DNA from: Hyphomicrobiales bacterium
GTDB lineage: Bacteria > Pseudomonadota > Alphaproteobacteria > Rhizobiales > Xanthobacteraceae
Length of the DNA: 64,000 bases
NCBI GenBank assembly: GCA_017305665.1
Contig: JAFKKH010000010.1
Location: 124,001 to 188,000, forward strand
Reading direction: 5' to 3'
This document shows, piece by piece, positions 54,711 to 63,345 of the stretch (position 1 is the first letter of the stretch; every line of letters begins with the position of its first letter). A program made the position numbers and the translations under genes. Under the pieces are notes generated by a model. That model had not been told where the DNA came from and ran no database searches. It worked only from the letters and a program-made list of their open reading frames with translations.

Positions 54711-54848
54711 TTACAGGCCGAAATACGGGACGTCGCCGTTGCGCACCGAAGCCTCGTGCCAGGTCAACAGGAGACGGTCGAGGGAGGCCATGAAGCGGGC
54801 GAAGATCGACGGGGCCGGGTTGAAGGCGGTGGAGGTGGTATCGGACAT
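54711..54848 (-). CDS. 45-aa protein in the oxalate regulon
   Basis: The frame starts MSDTTSTAFNPAPSIFARFM and ends VRNGDVPYFGL. The middle is one amphipathic helix (FARFMASLDRLLLTWHEASV), and the end is a short acidic/aromatic tail. The start is supported by AAAGGGAA just upstream. An operator-like site lies 56 bp upstream and a terminator follows, so it has its own transcription unit. No family is recognised. It may be a small regulator or membrane-associated partner of the transporters or enzymes. Confidence 0.6.
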   Translation of the reverse strand: MSDTTSTAFNPAPSIFARFMASLDRLLLTWHEASVRNGDVPYFGL

Positions 54849-54903
54849 TGGGTTCCCTTTCGGAGGGCAGCGATCACGCTGCGTTTTGATCTGGGACCAA
54901 TCT

Positions 54904-54920
54904 ATGTATACCAGATGCCA
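54904..54920. promoter_or_regulatory. Oxalate-regulon operator D (45-aa gene), degenerate
   Basis: ATGTAT-ACCAG-ATGCCA: the right arm is perfect, and the left arm matches 4 of 6. It lies 56 bp before the start. Confidence 0.5.
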
Positions 54921-54992
54921 GAAACAATTCATTTGTTTGCATAGCAGCATAGTTTCTTTTGCATCGCGGCATGATCGGACCTTCCCATAACG

Positions 54993-55020
54993 AAAAAGAC
55001 CGCCGGTCTGACCGGCGGCC
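54993..55020. terminator. Terminator after frc
   Basis: CCGCCGGT pairs with ACCGGCGG around CTG. On the minus strand it is followed by a T-rich run (TCTTTTTCG). It lies 27 bp past the frc stop. Confidence 0.85.
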
Positions 55021-55046
55021 TTTATTCGGAAGCGAAAAAGCTTCGA

Positions 55047-56324
55047 CTATTCTGCGGCTTGCTTACGCGGCGGATCGAGTGCGCCGGAGTCGTGGATATC
55101 CGCGACCTGGTGGTCGCTGAATCCAAGAACCTCGCGCAGGATCTCGTCGGTGTGTTCGCCGAGCAGCGGAGAGCGCTTCACGTCCGCCGGGCTGTCGGAC
55201 AGCTTGATCGGATTGCCGACCGACAGATACTTGCCCCGGGTCGGGTGATCGACCTCGACCACTGTGCCGGTTGCACGCAGCGACTTGTCTTCCGAAAGCT
55301 CCTTCATCGACAGGATCGGACCGCAGGGGATGTCATCCTTGTTGAGGATGTCCATGGCCTCGAACTTGGTCTTGGTCATGGTCCATTGTTCGATGCGTGC
55401 GAAGATTTCGTTGAGACGCGGCAGCCGCGCCACCGGCTTCGCGTAGTCCGGATGCGTCTTCCAGTCGGGCTCGCCGATGACGTCGCAGATCTTCTCCCAC
55501 ACCGGCGCCTGGGTGATGAAATAGATGTAGGCGTTGGGATCGTTCTCCCAGCCCTTGCACTTCAGGATGCGGCCGGGTTGTCCGCCACCGGAATCGTTGC
55601 CGGCGCGCGGTGTGGCTTCGCCGAACGGGATGCCTTCGCCGAACTGGCTGTATTCCTTGAGCGGGCCGTGGGCGAGACGCTGCTGATCGCGCAGCTTGAC
55701 CCGGGCCAGATTGAGCACGCCGTCCTGCATTGCCGCGGTGACGCGCTGGCCCTTGCCTGAGTGCGTGCGGTGATAGAGCGCGGTGACGATACCGAGCGCG
55801 AGATGCAATCCCGTGCCGCTGTCGCCGATCTGCGCGCCGGTGACGAGTGGGGGACCGTCGCGGAAGCCGGTGGTCGAGGCCGCGCCGCCGGTGCACTGGG
55901 CGACGTTTTCGTAAACCTTGCAGTCCTCGTAGGGGCCAGGGCCAAAACCCTTGATCGACGCGACGATCATCTTCGGGTTGATGCTCTGGATCTTCTCCCA
56001 CGGAAAGCCCATGCGATCGAGAACGCCGGGACCGAAATTCTCCACCAGCACGTCGCACTGCTTGATCAGCGCGGTCAGGACTTCCTTGCCCTTCGGGTTC
56101 TTGGTGTCGAGGGTGATCGACCGCTTGTTGTGGTTCAGCATGGTGAAATACAGGCTGTCCACGTTCGGGATATCCTGCAACTGACCGCGGGTGATGTCGC
56201 CGACGCCCGGCCGTTCGATCTTGATCACATCGGCGCCGAACCATGCCAGAAGTTGCGTGCAGGTCGGCCCTGACTGGACATGGGTGAAATCCAGAATGCG
56301 AACGCCCTTCAGCGCCTGTGACAT
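55047..56324 (-). CDS. frc: Formyl-CoA transferase Frc
   Basis: 425 aa, the usual Frc length (about 428). It is a class III CoA-transferase: the N-terminus [20 protein letters not shown] is typical, and catalytic Asp168 lies in [10 protein letters not shown], matching Asp169 of the Oxalobacter enzyme. A glycine loop follows near GGGQPGRI. It moves CoA from formyl-CoA to oxalate, giving oxalyl-CoA plus formate. It is 86 bp downstream of oxc in the same direction, so GntR-oxc-frc is one operon ended by a terminator. Confidence 0.95.
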   Translation of the reverse strand: MSQALKGVRILDFTHVQSGPTCTQLLAWFGADVIKIERPGVGDITRGQLQDIPNVDSLYFTMLNHNKRSITLDTKNPKGKEVLTALIKQCDVLVENFGPGVLDRMGFPWEKIQSINPKMIVASIKGFGPGPYEDCKVYENVAQCTGGAASTTGFRDGPPLVTGAQIGDSGTGLHLALGIVTALYHRTHSGKGQRVTAAMQDGVLNLARVKLRDQQRLAHGPLKEYSQFGEGIPFGEATPRAGNDSGGGQPGRILKCKGWENDPNAYIYFITQAPVWEKICDVIGEPDWKTHPDYAKPVARLPRLNEIFARIEQWTMTKTKFEAMDILNKDDIPCGPILSMKELSEDKSLRATGTVVEVDHPTRGKYLSVGNPIKLSDSPADVKRSPLLGEHTDEILREVLGFSDHQVADIHDSGALDPPRKQAAE

Positions 56325-56410
56325 GGTCTTGCTCCTGTATCGTATCTGCTCCTGCCGGAGCAGGAAGGAATAAAGGACGGGCCTGTAATCGTCCCGTCCC
56401 GACGAAAGAT

Positions 56411-58147
56411 CTATTTCTTCTTCAACTGGCTTTGCGGATTGAGATTGCCGATGCGGCCGCTCTCGCTGCCGGCTGCCGGATCGAGCACGGCGTTGATCAG
56501 TGTCGGCTTGCCGCTGTCCATTGCCGCATTGACCGCGCGCTTCAATTCGTCCGGGGACGTCGCATTGACGCCGACGCCGCCGAAAGCCTCCATCATCTTG
56601 TCGTAGCGAGCGCCCCTGACGAAGACGGTGGTGGCCGGATCGGAACCGGCCTTGTTCACGTCGGTGCCGCGATAGATGCCGTCATTGTTGAAGATGACGA
56701 TGCAAACCGGCAGGTTGTAGCGGCAGATGGTTTCGATCTCCATGCCGGAAAAGCCGAAGGCGCTGTCGCCTTCAACGGCGAGCACGGGCTTGCCGGTCTC
56801 GACCGCGGCGGCGATCGAATAACCCATCCCGATGCCCATGATGCCCCAGGTGCCGACATCGATGCGCTTGCGCGGCTGGTAGATATCGACGATGCCGCGC
56901 GCGAGATCGAGGGTGTTGGCACCTTCGTTCACCAGGATGGCGTCCGGCCGTTCCTTGATGATGGTCCGCAGCACGCCGAGCGCGCCGTGATAGTCCATCG
57001 GCGAGTTGTTGTTCATCAGCCGCGGCGCCATCTTGGCGACGTTCTCTTCGCGCTTTTTGGCGACAGCACCCGTCCAGTCGGAGGGCGGCGCGGACCAGTT
57101 GTTGCCCATGCCGGCGAGCAAGGCAGACACGCATGAGCCGATGTCGCCGACCACAGGCGCAACGATCTCGACGTTCGAGTCCATTTCCTTGGGCTCGATG
57201 TCGATCTGGATGAATTTCTTCGGCGCGCTGCCCCAGGTCTTGCCCTTGCCGTGCGAGAGCAGCCAATTCAGCCGCGCGCCGATCAGCATCACGACATCGG
57301 AGTCTTTCAGCACCGTCGAGCGCGCGGCGCCTGCGCACTGCGGATGGGTGTCGGGAAGGAGACCCTTCGCCATGCTCATCGGCAGGAACGGAATGCCGCT
57401 TTTCTCGACCAGTTGGCGGATGGCATCATCCGCCTGCGCGTAGGCCGCGCCCTTGCCGAGAATGATCAACGGCTTCTTAGCGCTCTTGAGAACGTCGAGT
57501 GCGCGGCGGACTGAATCGGGCGCTGGAAGCTGGGCGGGAGCCGCATCGATGACCTTCACCAGCGACTTGCGACCGGCTTCGGCATCCATCACCTGGCCGA
57601 ACAGTTTTGCCGGTAGATCGAGATAAACGCCGCCGGGACGCCCCGAGACCGCGGCGCGGATCGCGCGGGCGAGGCCAATGCCGATATCCTGCGCATGCAG
57701 CACGCGGAACGCCGCCTTGCACAGCGGCTTGGCGATCGCGAGCTGATCCATTTCCTCATAGTCGCCCTGCTGGAGGTCGACGATCTCGCGCTCGGACGAT
57801 CCCGAGATCAGGATCATCGGAAAGCAGTTGGTCGTGGCGTGGGCAAGCGCGGTCAGGCCGTTGAGGAAGCCCGGAGCCGACACGGTAAGGCAGATGCCCG
57901 GCTTCTTGGTGAGGAAGCCCGCGATCGACGCCGCGTAGCCGGCGTTCTGCTCATGACGAAACGACAGCACGCGAATGCCCGCGGCCTGCGCCATGCGGCC
58001 GAAGTCGGTGATCGGAATACCGGGCACGCCGTAGATCGTGTTGAGGCCGTTAAGCTTGAGCGCGTCGATGACGAGGTTGAAACCGTCGGTCAGTTCGCGC
58101 TCGGCTTCAACGGCATTTGCAGTCATGCTCTGTACGGTTGCGGACAT
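56411..58147 (-). CDS. oxc: Oxalyl-CoA decarboxylase Oxc
   Basis: 578 aa thiamine-diphosphate enzyme. Catalytic Glu66 lies in [11 protein letters not shown], the middle domain follows, and the TPP motif runs from [12 protein letters not shown] (about 460) to NNDG (about 488). DYEEMDQ near 130 is also typical of Oxc. It decarboxylates oxalyl-CoA to formyl-CoA and CO2 in the cytoplasm; the formyl-CoA re-enters the cycle through Frc. The start at 58147 has GGGAG upstream, with the Met at residue 8 as an alternative. It lies 61 bp downstream of the GntR gene. Confidence 0.96.
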   Translation of the reverse strand: MSATVQSMTANAVEAERELTDGFNLVIDALKLNGLNTIYGVPGIPITDFGRMAQAAGIRVLSFRHEQNAGYAASIAGFLTKKPGICLTVSAPGFLNGLTALAHATTNCFPMILISGSSEREIVDLQQGDYEEMDQLAIAKPLCKAAFRVLHAQDIGIGLARAIRAAVSGRPGGVYLDLPAKLFGQVMDAEAGRKSLVKVIDAAPAQLPAPDSVRRALDVLKSAKKPLIILGKGAAYAQADDAIRQLVEKSGIPFLPMSMAKGLLPDTHPQCAGAARSTVLKDSDVVMLIGARLNWLLSHGKGKTWGSAPKKFIQIDIEPKEMDSNVEIVAPVVGDIGSCVSALLAGMGNNWSAPPSDWTGAVAKKREENVAKMAPRLMNNNSPMDYHGALGVLRTIIKERPDAILVNEGANTLDLARGIVDIYQPRKRIDVGTWGIMGIGMGYSIAAAVETGKPVLAVEGDSAFGFSGMEIETICRYNLPVCIVIFNNDGIYRGTDVNKAGSDPATTVFVRGARYDKMMEAFGGVGVNATSPDELKRAVNAAMDSGKPTLINAVLDPAAGSESGRIGNLNPQSQLKKK

Positions 58148-58208
58148 TCCGCTAGTCTCCCTGATCTCGTGACGGACGACTTCGTCGTCTTCTTGTTATC
58201 GTCAGCGG

Positions 58209-58940
58209 TTATGTGAACAATTCTTGGCCATGGGCCTCGACATAGGCCGCCAGTCCAAGTGTGTGGTCGCGCGCGCGCTTTTCGGCGAGTTCTGTGTTGC
58301 GTTCCTCGAGTGCCTCGATGATCGCCATGTGTTCGGGCAGCGAGACCGCGGTGCGGTCGGTGCGTCCGATGGTCAACTGACGGTAGCCGCGCACGTGCAG
58401 CAAGATGTCATTGGTCATGTCGACCAGCGTCGGCGACTCACTCAGCGAGATCAACGCCTGATGGAAGGCAATGTTCGCCTTCGAGTATTCCTCGACGTGA
58501 TCCTGGGGCAGGCGATCCTTGTTGAAGTCCTTGAAGAAGTCGCGCAGCGCCGAAATGTCCTTTTTTCGCGCGGTCGTCGTGATCAGCCGGGCGGCCATGC
58601 TTTCGAGCGCGGCCCAGGCGCGGATCATGTCGACGATCTCGTTTTTGGTTCGGCGCACGACGACGATGCCGCGGCGCGGCACTGTTTTCACAAGGCCGTC
58701 CTGCTCGAGCATCGCGATCGCTTCGCGGATTGGAGTGCGGCTGACACCAAGACGTTCCGACAGTGCGCGCTCATCGAGCATCACGGGCTCGGGCGTCGTG
58801 TAGATATCCATCTTCAAAATGGCTTCCTTCAAGGCGTCGTACGCCTTGTTCTTGAAGCTCATTTCCGGTGCGATCCGGACGATGGCGATATCTGCCTCGG
58901 CCATTGCGGGAGACGCCTTGGTTGATTTCATATCGGACAT
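58209..58940 (-). CDS. GntR-family regulator (FCD/FadR subfamily) of oxalate genes
   Basis: 243 aa. The winged helix (ERALSERLGVSRTPIREAIA, about 57-76) is followed by the wing GLVKTVPRRGIVVVR. An all-helical FCD domain (about 110-230) binds the effector, with NIAFHQALI and nearby His/Asp residues that hold metal in this subfamily. The start at 58940 has AGGAG 8 nt upstream. Two perfect TGGCAT-N5-ATGCCA sites lie upstream, within the divergent region, so it probably autoregulates and controls the oxalate genes. The effector could be oxalate, oxalyl-CoA or a related acid. Confidence 0.88.
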   Translation of the reverse strand: MSDMKSTKASPAMAEADIAIVRIAPEMSFKNKAYDALKEAILKMDIYTTPEPVMLDERALSERLGVSRTPIREAIAMLEQDGLVKTVPRRGIVVVRRTKNEIVDMIRAWAALESMAARLITTTARKKDISALRDFFKDFNKDRLPQDHVEEYSKANIAFHQALISLSESPTLVDMTNDILLHVRGYRQLTIGRTDRTAVSLPEHMAIIEALEERNTELAEKRARDHTLGLAAYVEAHGQELFT

Positions 58941-58995
58941 GACAAAGCTCCTAGGGAAGGAACTTTGTAATACCAGATTAGCGTAGGATATTTTT

Positions 58996-59012
58996 TGGCA
59001 TACCAAATGCCA
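58996..59012. promoter_or_regulatory. Oxalate-regulon operator F (proximal to the GntR gene)
   Basis: TGGCAT-ACCAA-ATGCCA, a perfect 6-bp inverted repeat, 56 bp before the GntR start. Confidence 0.8.
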
Positions 59013-59076
59013 GGATGTCAAGATATCCGTATTTTCCAGATGCCGACGTCAATGGCAGTCTTGACAACATCCATTC

Positions 59077-59093
59077 TGGCATACCAAATGCCA
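59077..59093. promoter_or_regulatory. Oxalate-regulon operator G (facing the ligase)
   Basis: The same 17-bp core as operator F, TGGCAT-ACCAA-ATGCCA, exactly 81 bp away. It is 178 bp before the ligase start, so the ligase has a leader of up to ~150 nt. Confidence 0.8.
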
Positions 59094-59270
59094 TGAGGAG
59101 ACAACATCGCCCGCAGTTGCGGCGTCAGGATCGCTTGCGGCTGCGGCAGCCTTTCCGCGAACGCGCCCAGGCAGTTGCGACAGGCCAACTTCGCGATGTG
59201 GCGCTGGATCGTCAGCGATCGCATCCGCAGCGAGGCCGAACAAACAAAAAGGACGCGAAGGAGGAAGCCT

Positions 59271-61400
59271 ATGTCTCAATCCAAAGATGCAGTTCGCAAG
59301 ATTCTCGATGCGGTCAAGGCGGACAAGCGCACGAGTCTGACAGCACCCGAAGGCAAGCTGGTCTGCGACGCCTACGGCATTCCGGTGCCCGGTGAGGGCG
59401 TCGCGAAGTCGGCCGGCGAGGCGGCGAAACTCGCTTCCGGCATGGGCTTTCCGGTGGTGATGAAAATCGTCTCGCCGGACATCCTGCACAAGACCGAGGC
59501 CGGCGGTGTTATTGTGGGCGTCAAGACTGCGGCGGATGCCGAAAAGGCCTACGACACCATTCTGGCGAACGCCAAAAAATACAAGGCAGACGCCAAGATT
59601 GAGGGCGTGCAGGTTCAGCAGATGCTGGCCGGGGGAACCGAGGTCATCGTCGGCTCGATCACCGATGGCTCGTTCGGGAAACTCGTGGCGTTCGGTCTCG
59701 GCGGTGTGCTGGTCGAAGTGCTGAAGGACGTCACGTTCCGTTTGGCGCCGGCGACCAAGCAGGACGCGCTGTCGATGCTCGACGGCATCCAGGCCAAGGA
59801 AATGCTGAAGGGCGTGCGTGGCGGCGATCCTGTCAACCGTGAGGCGCTGGCCGACGTGATCGTGAAGGTCTCGCAGCTCGTCACCGACTTCCAGGAAATC
59901 GTCGAGCTCGATCTCAATCCCGTCTTCGCCACCAAGAAGGATGCGGTGGCCGCCGACGTGCGTATCGTCGTCGACTTCAACTACAAGCCACGGCCGGCGC
60001 CGCGCCCGACCGCTGAAATCGTGGCTGCGATGAATCGCATCATGATGCCGAAATCGGTCGCCGTCGTCGGTGCGTCCTCCGAAGAGGGCAAGATCGGCAA
60101 CTCCGTGATGAAGAACCTCATCAACGGCGGCTACAAGGGTGACATCTATCCGATCCACCCGAAGGCCGACGAGATCATGGGCCGCAAGGCCTACAAGAGC
60201 GTCAAGGACGTGCCGGGCGTGATCGATGTCGCGGTGTTCGCGATTCCAGCGAAGTTCGTTGCCGGCGCGCTGGCCGAATGCGGTGAGAAGAAAATTCCGG
60301 GTGCCGTTCTGATTCCGTCGGGCTTTGCCGAGGCCGGTGCGCCGGAACTGCAGGCGGAAATTGTCGAGGTCGGCAAGAAATACGACATCCGCCTGATGGG
60401 GCCGAATATCTACGGCTTCTACTACACGCCATCGAATCTCTGTGCGACATTCTGTACCGCGTACGACGTGAAGGGCTCGGCCGCGCTGTCGTCGCAGTCC
60501 GGCGGTATCGGCATGGCGATCATCGGATTCTCGCGCTCGGCCAAGATGGGCGTGTCGGCGATTGTTGGCCTCGGCAATAAGTCCGACCTCGACGAGGACG
60601 ATCTGCTGGCGTTCTTCGAGCAGGATCCGAATACGAGCGTCGTCGCGATGCATTGCGAAGATTTGAAGGATGGTCGCGCCTTCGCCACCGCCGCCAAGCG
60701 CGTCGCGGAGAAGAAGCCTGTGATCGTGCTGAAAGCGGGCCGCACATCCGCTGGTGCGAAGGCTGCCGCCTCACACACCGGTGCGCTTGCCGGCAACGAC
60801 AAGATCTATGAGGACGTCCTGAAGCAGTCAGGCGTCATTCGTGCGCGCTCGCTGCGGCAGTTGCTCGATTTCGCGCGTGGCGTGCCCGTGCTGCCAACAC
60901 CGAAGGGCGAGAACGTCCTCATCATTACCGGCGCCGGTGGCTCGGGTGTGCTGCTGTCGGACTCAGTTGTCGACAACGGGTTGTCGCTGATGGCAATGCC
61001 GAAGGATCTCGACGCGGCGTTCCGGAAATTCATTCCGCCGTTCGGCGCTGCGGGTAATCCTGTCGATATCACTGGCGGTGAGCCGCCGATCACCTACGTC
61101 AATACGGTCAAGCTCGGCCTCACGGACGATCGCATTCATTCGCTGATCCTCGGCTATTGGCACACCATCGTCACGCCGCCGATGGTGTTTGCGAAGAACA
61201 TGGTCGAGGTGAAGAACGAAATGAAAGCCAAGGGTATCGAGAAGCCGATCGTGGCGTCGCTTGCCGGCGACATCGAGGTGGAAGAGGCCGCCGAATATCT
61301 CTACCAGAACGGCATCCCGGCCTACGCCTACTCCACCGAAATCCCGGTTGAGGTTCTGGCCGCCAAATACAAGTGGGCGCGGGGCGCGGGTCTGCTCTGA
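59271..61400 (+). CDS. NDP-forming acyl-CoA synthetase (acetate-CoA ligase family)
   Basis: 709 aa fusing both subunit types. An ATP-grasp (beta-like) domain (about 10-235, with VVMKIVSPDILHKTEAGGV) comes first, then a CoA-binding Rossmann part (about 255-385; SVAVVGASSEEGKIGNSV) and a ligase part. The phosphohistidine motif SHTGALAG lies near 502. The beta-first order is the reverse of the common archaeal fusion. It makes an acyl-CoA from an acid, CoA and ATP (giving ADP + Pi). Divergent from the GntR gene with shared operators, it may prime the Frc/Oxc cycle with oxalyl- or formyl-CoA; this is inference. The start has AGGAGG 7 nt upstream. Confidence 0.9.
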   Translation: MSQSKDAVRKILDAVKADKRTSLTAPEGKLVCDAYGIPVPGEGVAKSAGEAAKLASGMGFPVVMKIVSPDILHKTEAGGVIVGVKTAADAEKAYDTILANAKKYKADAKIEGVQVQQMLAGGTEVIVGSITDGSFGKLVAFGLGGVLVEVLKDVTFRLAPATKQDALSMLDGIQAKEMLKGVRGGDPVNREALADVIVKVSQLVTDFQEIVELDLNPVFATKKDAVAADVRIVVDFNYKPRPAPRPTAEIVAAMNRIMMPKSVAVVGASSEEGKIGNSVMKNLINGGYKGDIYPIHPKADEIMGRKAYKSVKDVPGVIDVAVFAIPAKFVAGALAECGEKKIPGAVLIPSGFAEAGAPELQAEIVEVGKKYDIRLMGPNIYGFYYTPSNLCATFCTAYDVKGSAALSSQSGGIGMAIIGFSRSAKMGVSAIVGLGNKSDLDEDDLLAFFEQDPNTSVVAMHCEDLKDGRAFATAAKRVAEKKPVIVLKAGRTSAGAKAAASHTGALAGNDKIYEDVLKQSGVIRARSLRQLLDFARGVPVLPTPKGENVLIITGAGGSGVLLSDSVVDNGLSLMAMPKDLDAAFRKFIPPFGAAGNPVDITGGEPPITYVNTVKLGLTDDRIHSLILGYWHTIVTPPMVFAKNMVEVKNEMKAKGIEKPIVASLAGDIEVEEAAEYLYQNGIPAYAYSTEIPVEVLAAKYKWARGAGLL

Positions 61401-61432
61401 GGTCGCTGCTTAATCAACCCAAAAAAATTGAG

Positions 61433-61462
61433 ATGCCGCCCGGTTCGCCGGGCGGCATTTTT
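61433..61462 (+). terminator. Terminator of the acyl-CoA synthetase
   Basis: ATGCCGCCCGG pairs perfectly with CCGGGCGGCAT around a TTCG tetraloop, followed by TTTT. It lies 32 bp after the stop. Confidence 0.95.
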
Positions 61463-61479
61463 ATGCGCGACGACGTAGC

Positions 61480-61835
61480 TTATTGCGGCTCCGATCCGCG
61501 CCACCGCGTCACGAGCCAGCCGATCATCGCCGCCCCGGCGAGGCCGATGCAGGCTGTTACAGCGTCGACGACAAAGTCCTCAAGCCGGGCGTGGCGGCCG
61601 GGCGCCCACAATTGTAAAAGCTCGAGCAGGCCGATCAGGATGGCGGACACGGCTGCGACGAACAGCTTACGCTTTGGAAACGCGAGGCCGACGGCGAGAC
61701 CAACCAGAACAAAGGCGAGCGCGTGTTCGCCGTCCTGCCCCAGCGGGGAGTGCGGGCGATAGCGTGGTGGACCGAGGGTGGCGAATCCACCGCCGCGATC
61801 AGGACGGCCGCGCCGATGCGGAGCAAGATTTTCAT
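61480..61835 (-). pseudogene. VanZ-like membrane protein, apparently frameshifted near its N-terminus
   Basis: The ATG at 61835 opens a normal helix start (MKILLRIGAAVLIAA). The VanZ-like body, from FATLGPPRYRPHSPLGQDGE through LEDFVVDAVTACIGLAGAAM, is in another frame. The shift must be near 61786-61795, and one missing base would restore a ~117-aa protein. The alternative in-frame start at 61875 would give a non-hydrophobic N-terminus lacking the first helix. It could be a true inactivation or a sequencing error. VanZ-like proteins are membrane proteins of uncertain function here. Confidence 0.6.
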
Positions 61836-61892
61836 GGCTGGCGCATAGCACAGTTCGCCGCCGGATAACGACCATCTGAGCCGTTCAGCGCT

Positions 61893-62507
61893 TCAAATCT
61901 GCTTGCGAACGCCGAGGCCGAGCATGAATCGCTGCCGGATCTGAACCGGATCGCGGTCGGTGGTGCCGGCGCCGGGTTTGTCGTCGATCCGCACGGCGAT
62001 GAAGTTTGGTCCGTCGTTCGTCAGTGCATTATCGATCAGGCGTTCGAAATCGTCTTCGTCAGCCGCCCATGTGCTCTGTGTGAGGCCGGCACCGGTTGCG
62101 ATCGCGACGATATCCGATACGGTTGCAGCTGGCGTCGGCTGTGCACCGGTGATCTGATAGATGCCGTTGTCCATCACGATCATCGTCAGATTCTTCGGCG
62201 CGAGCGATGCGATGGTTGCGAGGCAACCCAGTTGCATCAGGAGCGACCCGTCGCCTTCAAGAGCGAAGATGTGCCGCGACGGCTGCGCGAGCGCGGCGCC
62301 GAGCGCGATCGGGAAGGCGAGCCCCATGCTGCCGAGCATGTAGAAATTCTGCGGCCGATGACCTGCGGTCCAGAGATCGAAATTGGTGTTGCCGATACCG
62401 CCGATCACGGCTTCTTCGTTCTTTAGCCTGGCAACCAGACGTTTCGTAAGATCGAAGCGATCCATCACCTTGGTATTGCGGGTTGGCGCGGTAGGGGCAT
62501 GGTTCAT
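61893..62507 (-). CDS. ThDP-dependent decarboxylase, beta (ThDP-binding) subunit
   Basis: 204 aa. It carries the cofactor motif GDGS (residues 85-88) with the partner DN at 113-114, typical of the small ThDP-binding subunit in two-chain sulfopyruvate (ComE) or phosphonopyruvate decarboxylases. MLGSMGLAFPIALGAALAQP just before is also typical. It works with the alpha subunit encoded 10 bp upstream; its GAGG ribosome site lies in the end of that gene, so they are coupled. The substrate is probably a 3-substituted pyruvate, but it cannot be named. Confidence 0.85.
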   Translation of the reverse strand: MNHAPTAPTRNTKVMDRFDLTKRLVARLKNEEAVIGGIGNTNFDLWTAGHRPQNFYMLGSMGLAFPIALGAALAQPSRHIFALEGDGSLLMQLGCLATIASLAPKNLTMIVMDNGIYQITGAQPTPAATVSDIVAIATGAGLTQSTWAADEDDFERLIDNALTNDGPNFIAVRIDDKPGAGTTDRDPVQIRQRFMLGLGVRKQI

Positions 62508-62517
62508 GATGCGATCC

Positions 62518-63063
62518 TCACGCGGTGAATACTTTGCCGCCGGTCAGGAGCGGCGACAGGATCAGCGCAACGGGCGCTTGCGTTGCAATGGCTTGCTTGA
62601 TGGATCGATCGACGGTGAATTCCAGTTCGTCGAGCCGGGTCATCGTGTGATGCTCCATCGCGAGCGAATCCAGCACCGGCCGCATGGTGCGGCACACCAG
62701 CGATTGCCCGTAATTGAATTCGCCGAGCGTTCCGCGCTCCGAAACGAACATGATGAGTGGGATCTGGTAGGGCAGCGCGAGCGAGGCGAGCGCATTGGGC
62801 AGCGTCGCGAAGCCGCTGGTCTGCATCAGTACAGCGCCGCGCATGCCGCCCATCCAGGCACCCGACACGATGCCGACTGCTTCTTCCTCCCGGGCGGTCG
62901 GAAAGGTCGTGAAGAACGGATCGGCGTGGATATTCTTGATGAGCGTCGTCAGCACCCGATCGGGCACGTAAGGCACGAGCCGGATGTCATTCTTCTTGAG
63001 GGTTTGCAGGACGATCTCGTGCCATGCCCGAGATGATGTCGGTTCAGCCGCGGCTTCCGCCAT
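62518..63063 (-). CDS. ThDP-dependent decarboxylase, alpha (pyrimidine-binding) subunit
   Basis: 181 aa, matching ComD-type subunits. The pyrimidine-domain Glu cluster lies in FPTAREEEAVGIVSGAWMGG (residues 54-73), followed by GAVLMQTSGFATLPNALASL. With the small subunit it forms an enzyme of the sulfopyruvate/phosphonopyruvate decarboxylase type, producing a substituted acetaldehyde and CO2. It is divergent from a D-2-hydroxyacid dehydrogenase gene across 282 bp; such a dehydrogenase could supply the 2-oxoacid. Confidence 0.85.
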   Translation of the reverse strand: MAEAAAEPTSSRAWHEIVLQTLKKNDIRLVPYVPDRVLTTLIKNIHADPFFTTFPTAREEEAVGIVSGAWMGGMRGAVLMQTSGFATLPNALASLALPYQIPLIMFVSERGTLGEFNYGQSLVCRTMRPVLDSLAMEHHTMTRLDELEFTVDRSIKQAIATQAPVALILSPLLTGGKVFTA

Positions 63064-63345
63064 GAATCCTCATTCCTCCGGTTCGGTCCCGCGAGGACCG
63101 GCGTTGTTATTGTCGTTGCAGCACAAGCCTTGACGCGATCGGCGCGATTGTCAACGGATGGGGTTTGTGGTCGCCGTGCCGCCGTTGCGTCGTGCGATTG
63201 GCTCTATATGGCGCAAGTCCACGAGCAGGCAAAAGCGGACGCACAAAACATGGCTGTTTTGCCGTCATGCCGGTTGCGGAACCAGGGGAAATTGGTCAGG
63301 ACTGACAGCCAACGAAACCGATAAGTGTGTAGGGCGGGGCAGGAA

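Noticed and set aside
59049-60653. 534-aa minus-strand frame opposite the acyl-CoA synthetase
   Set aside because: His/Asp/Arg-rich antisense shadow that would also cover the operators.
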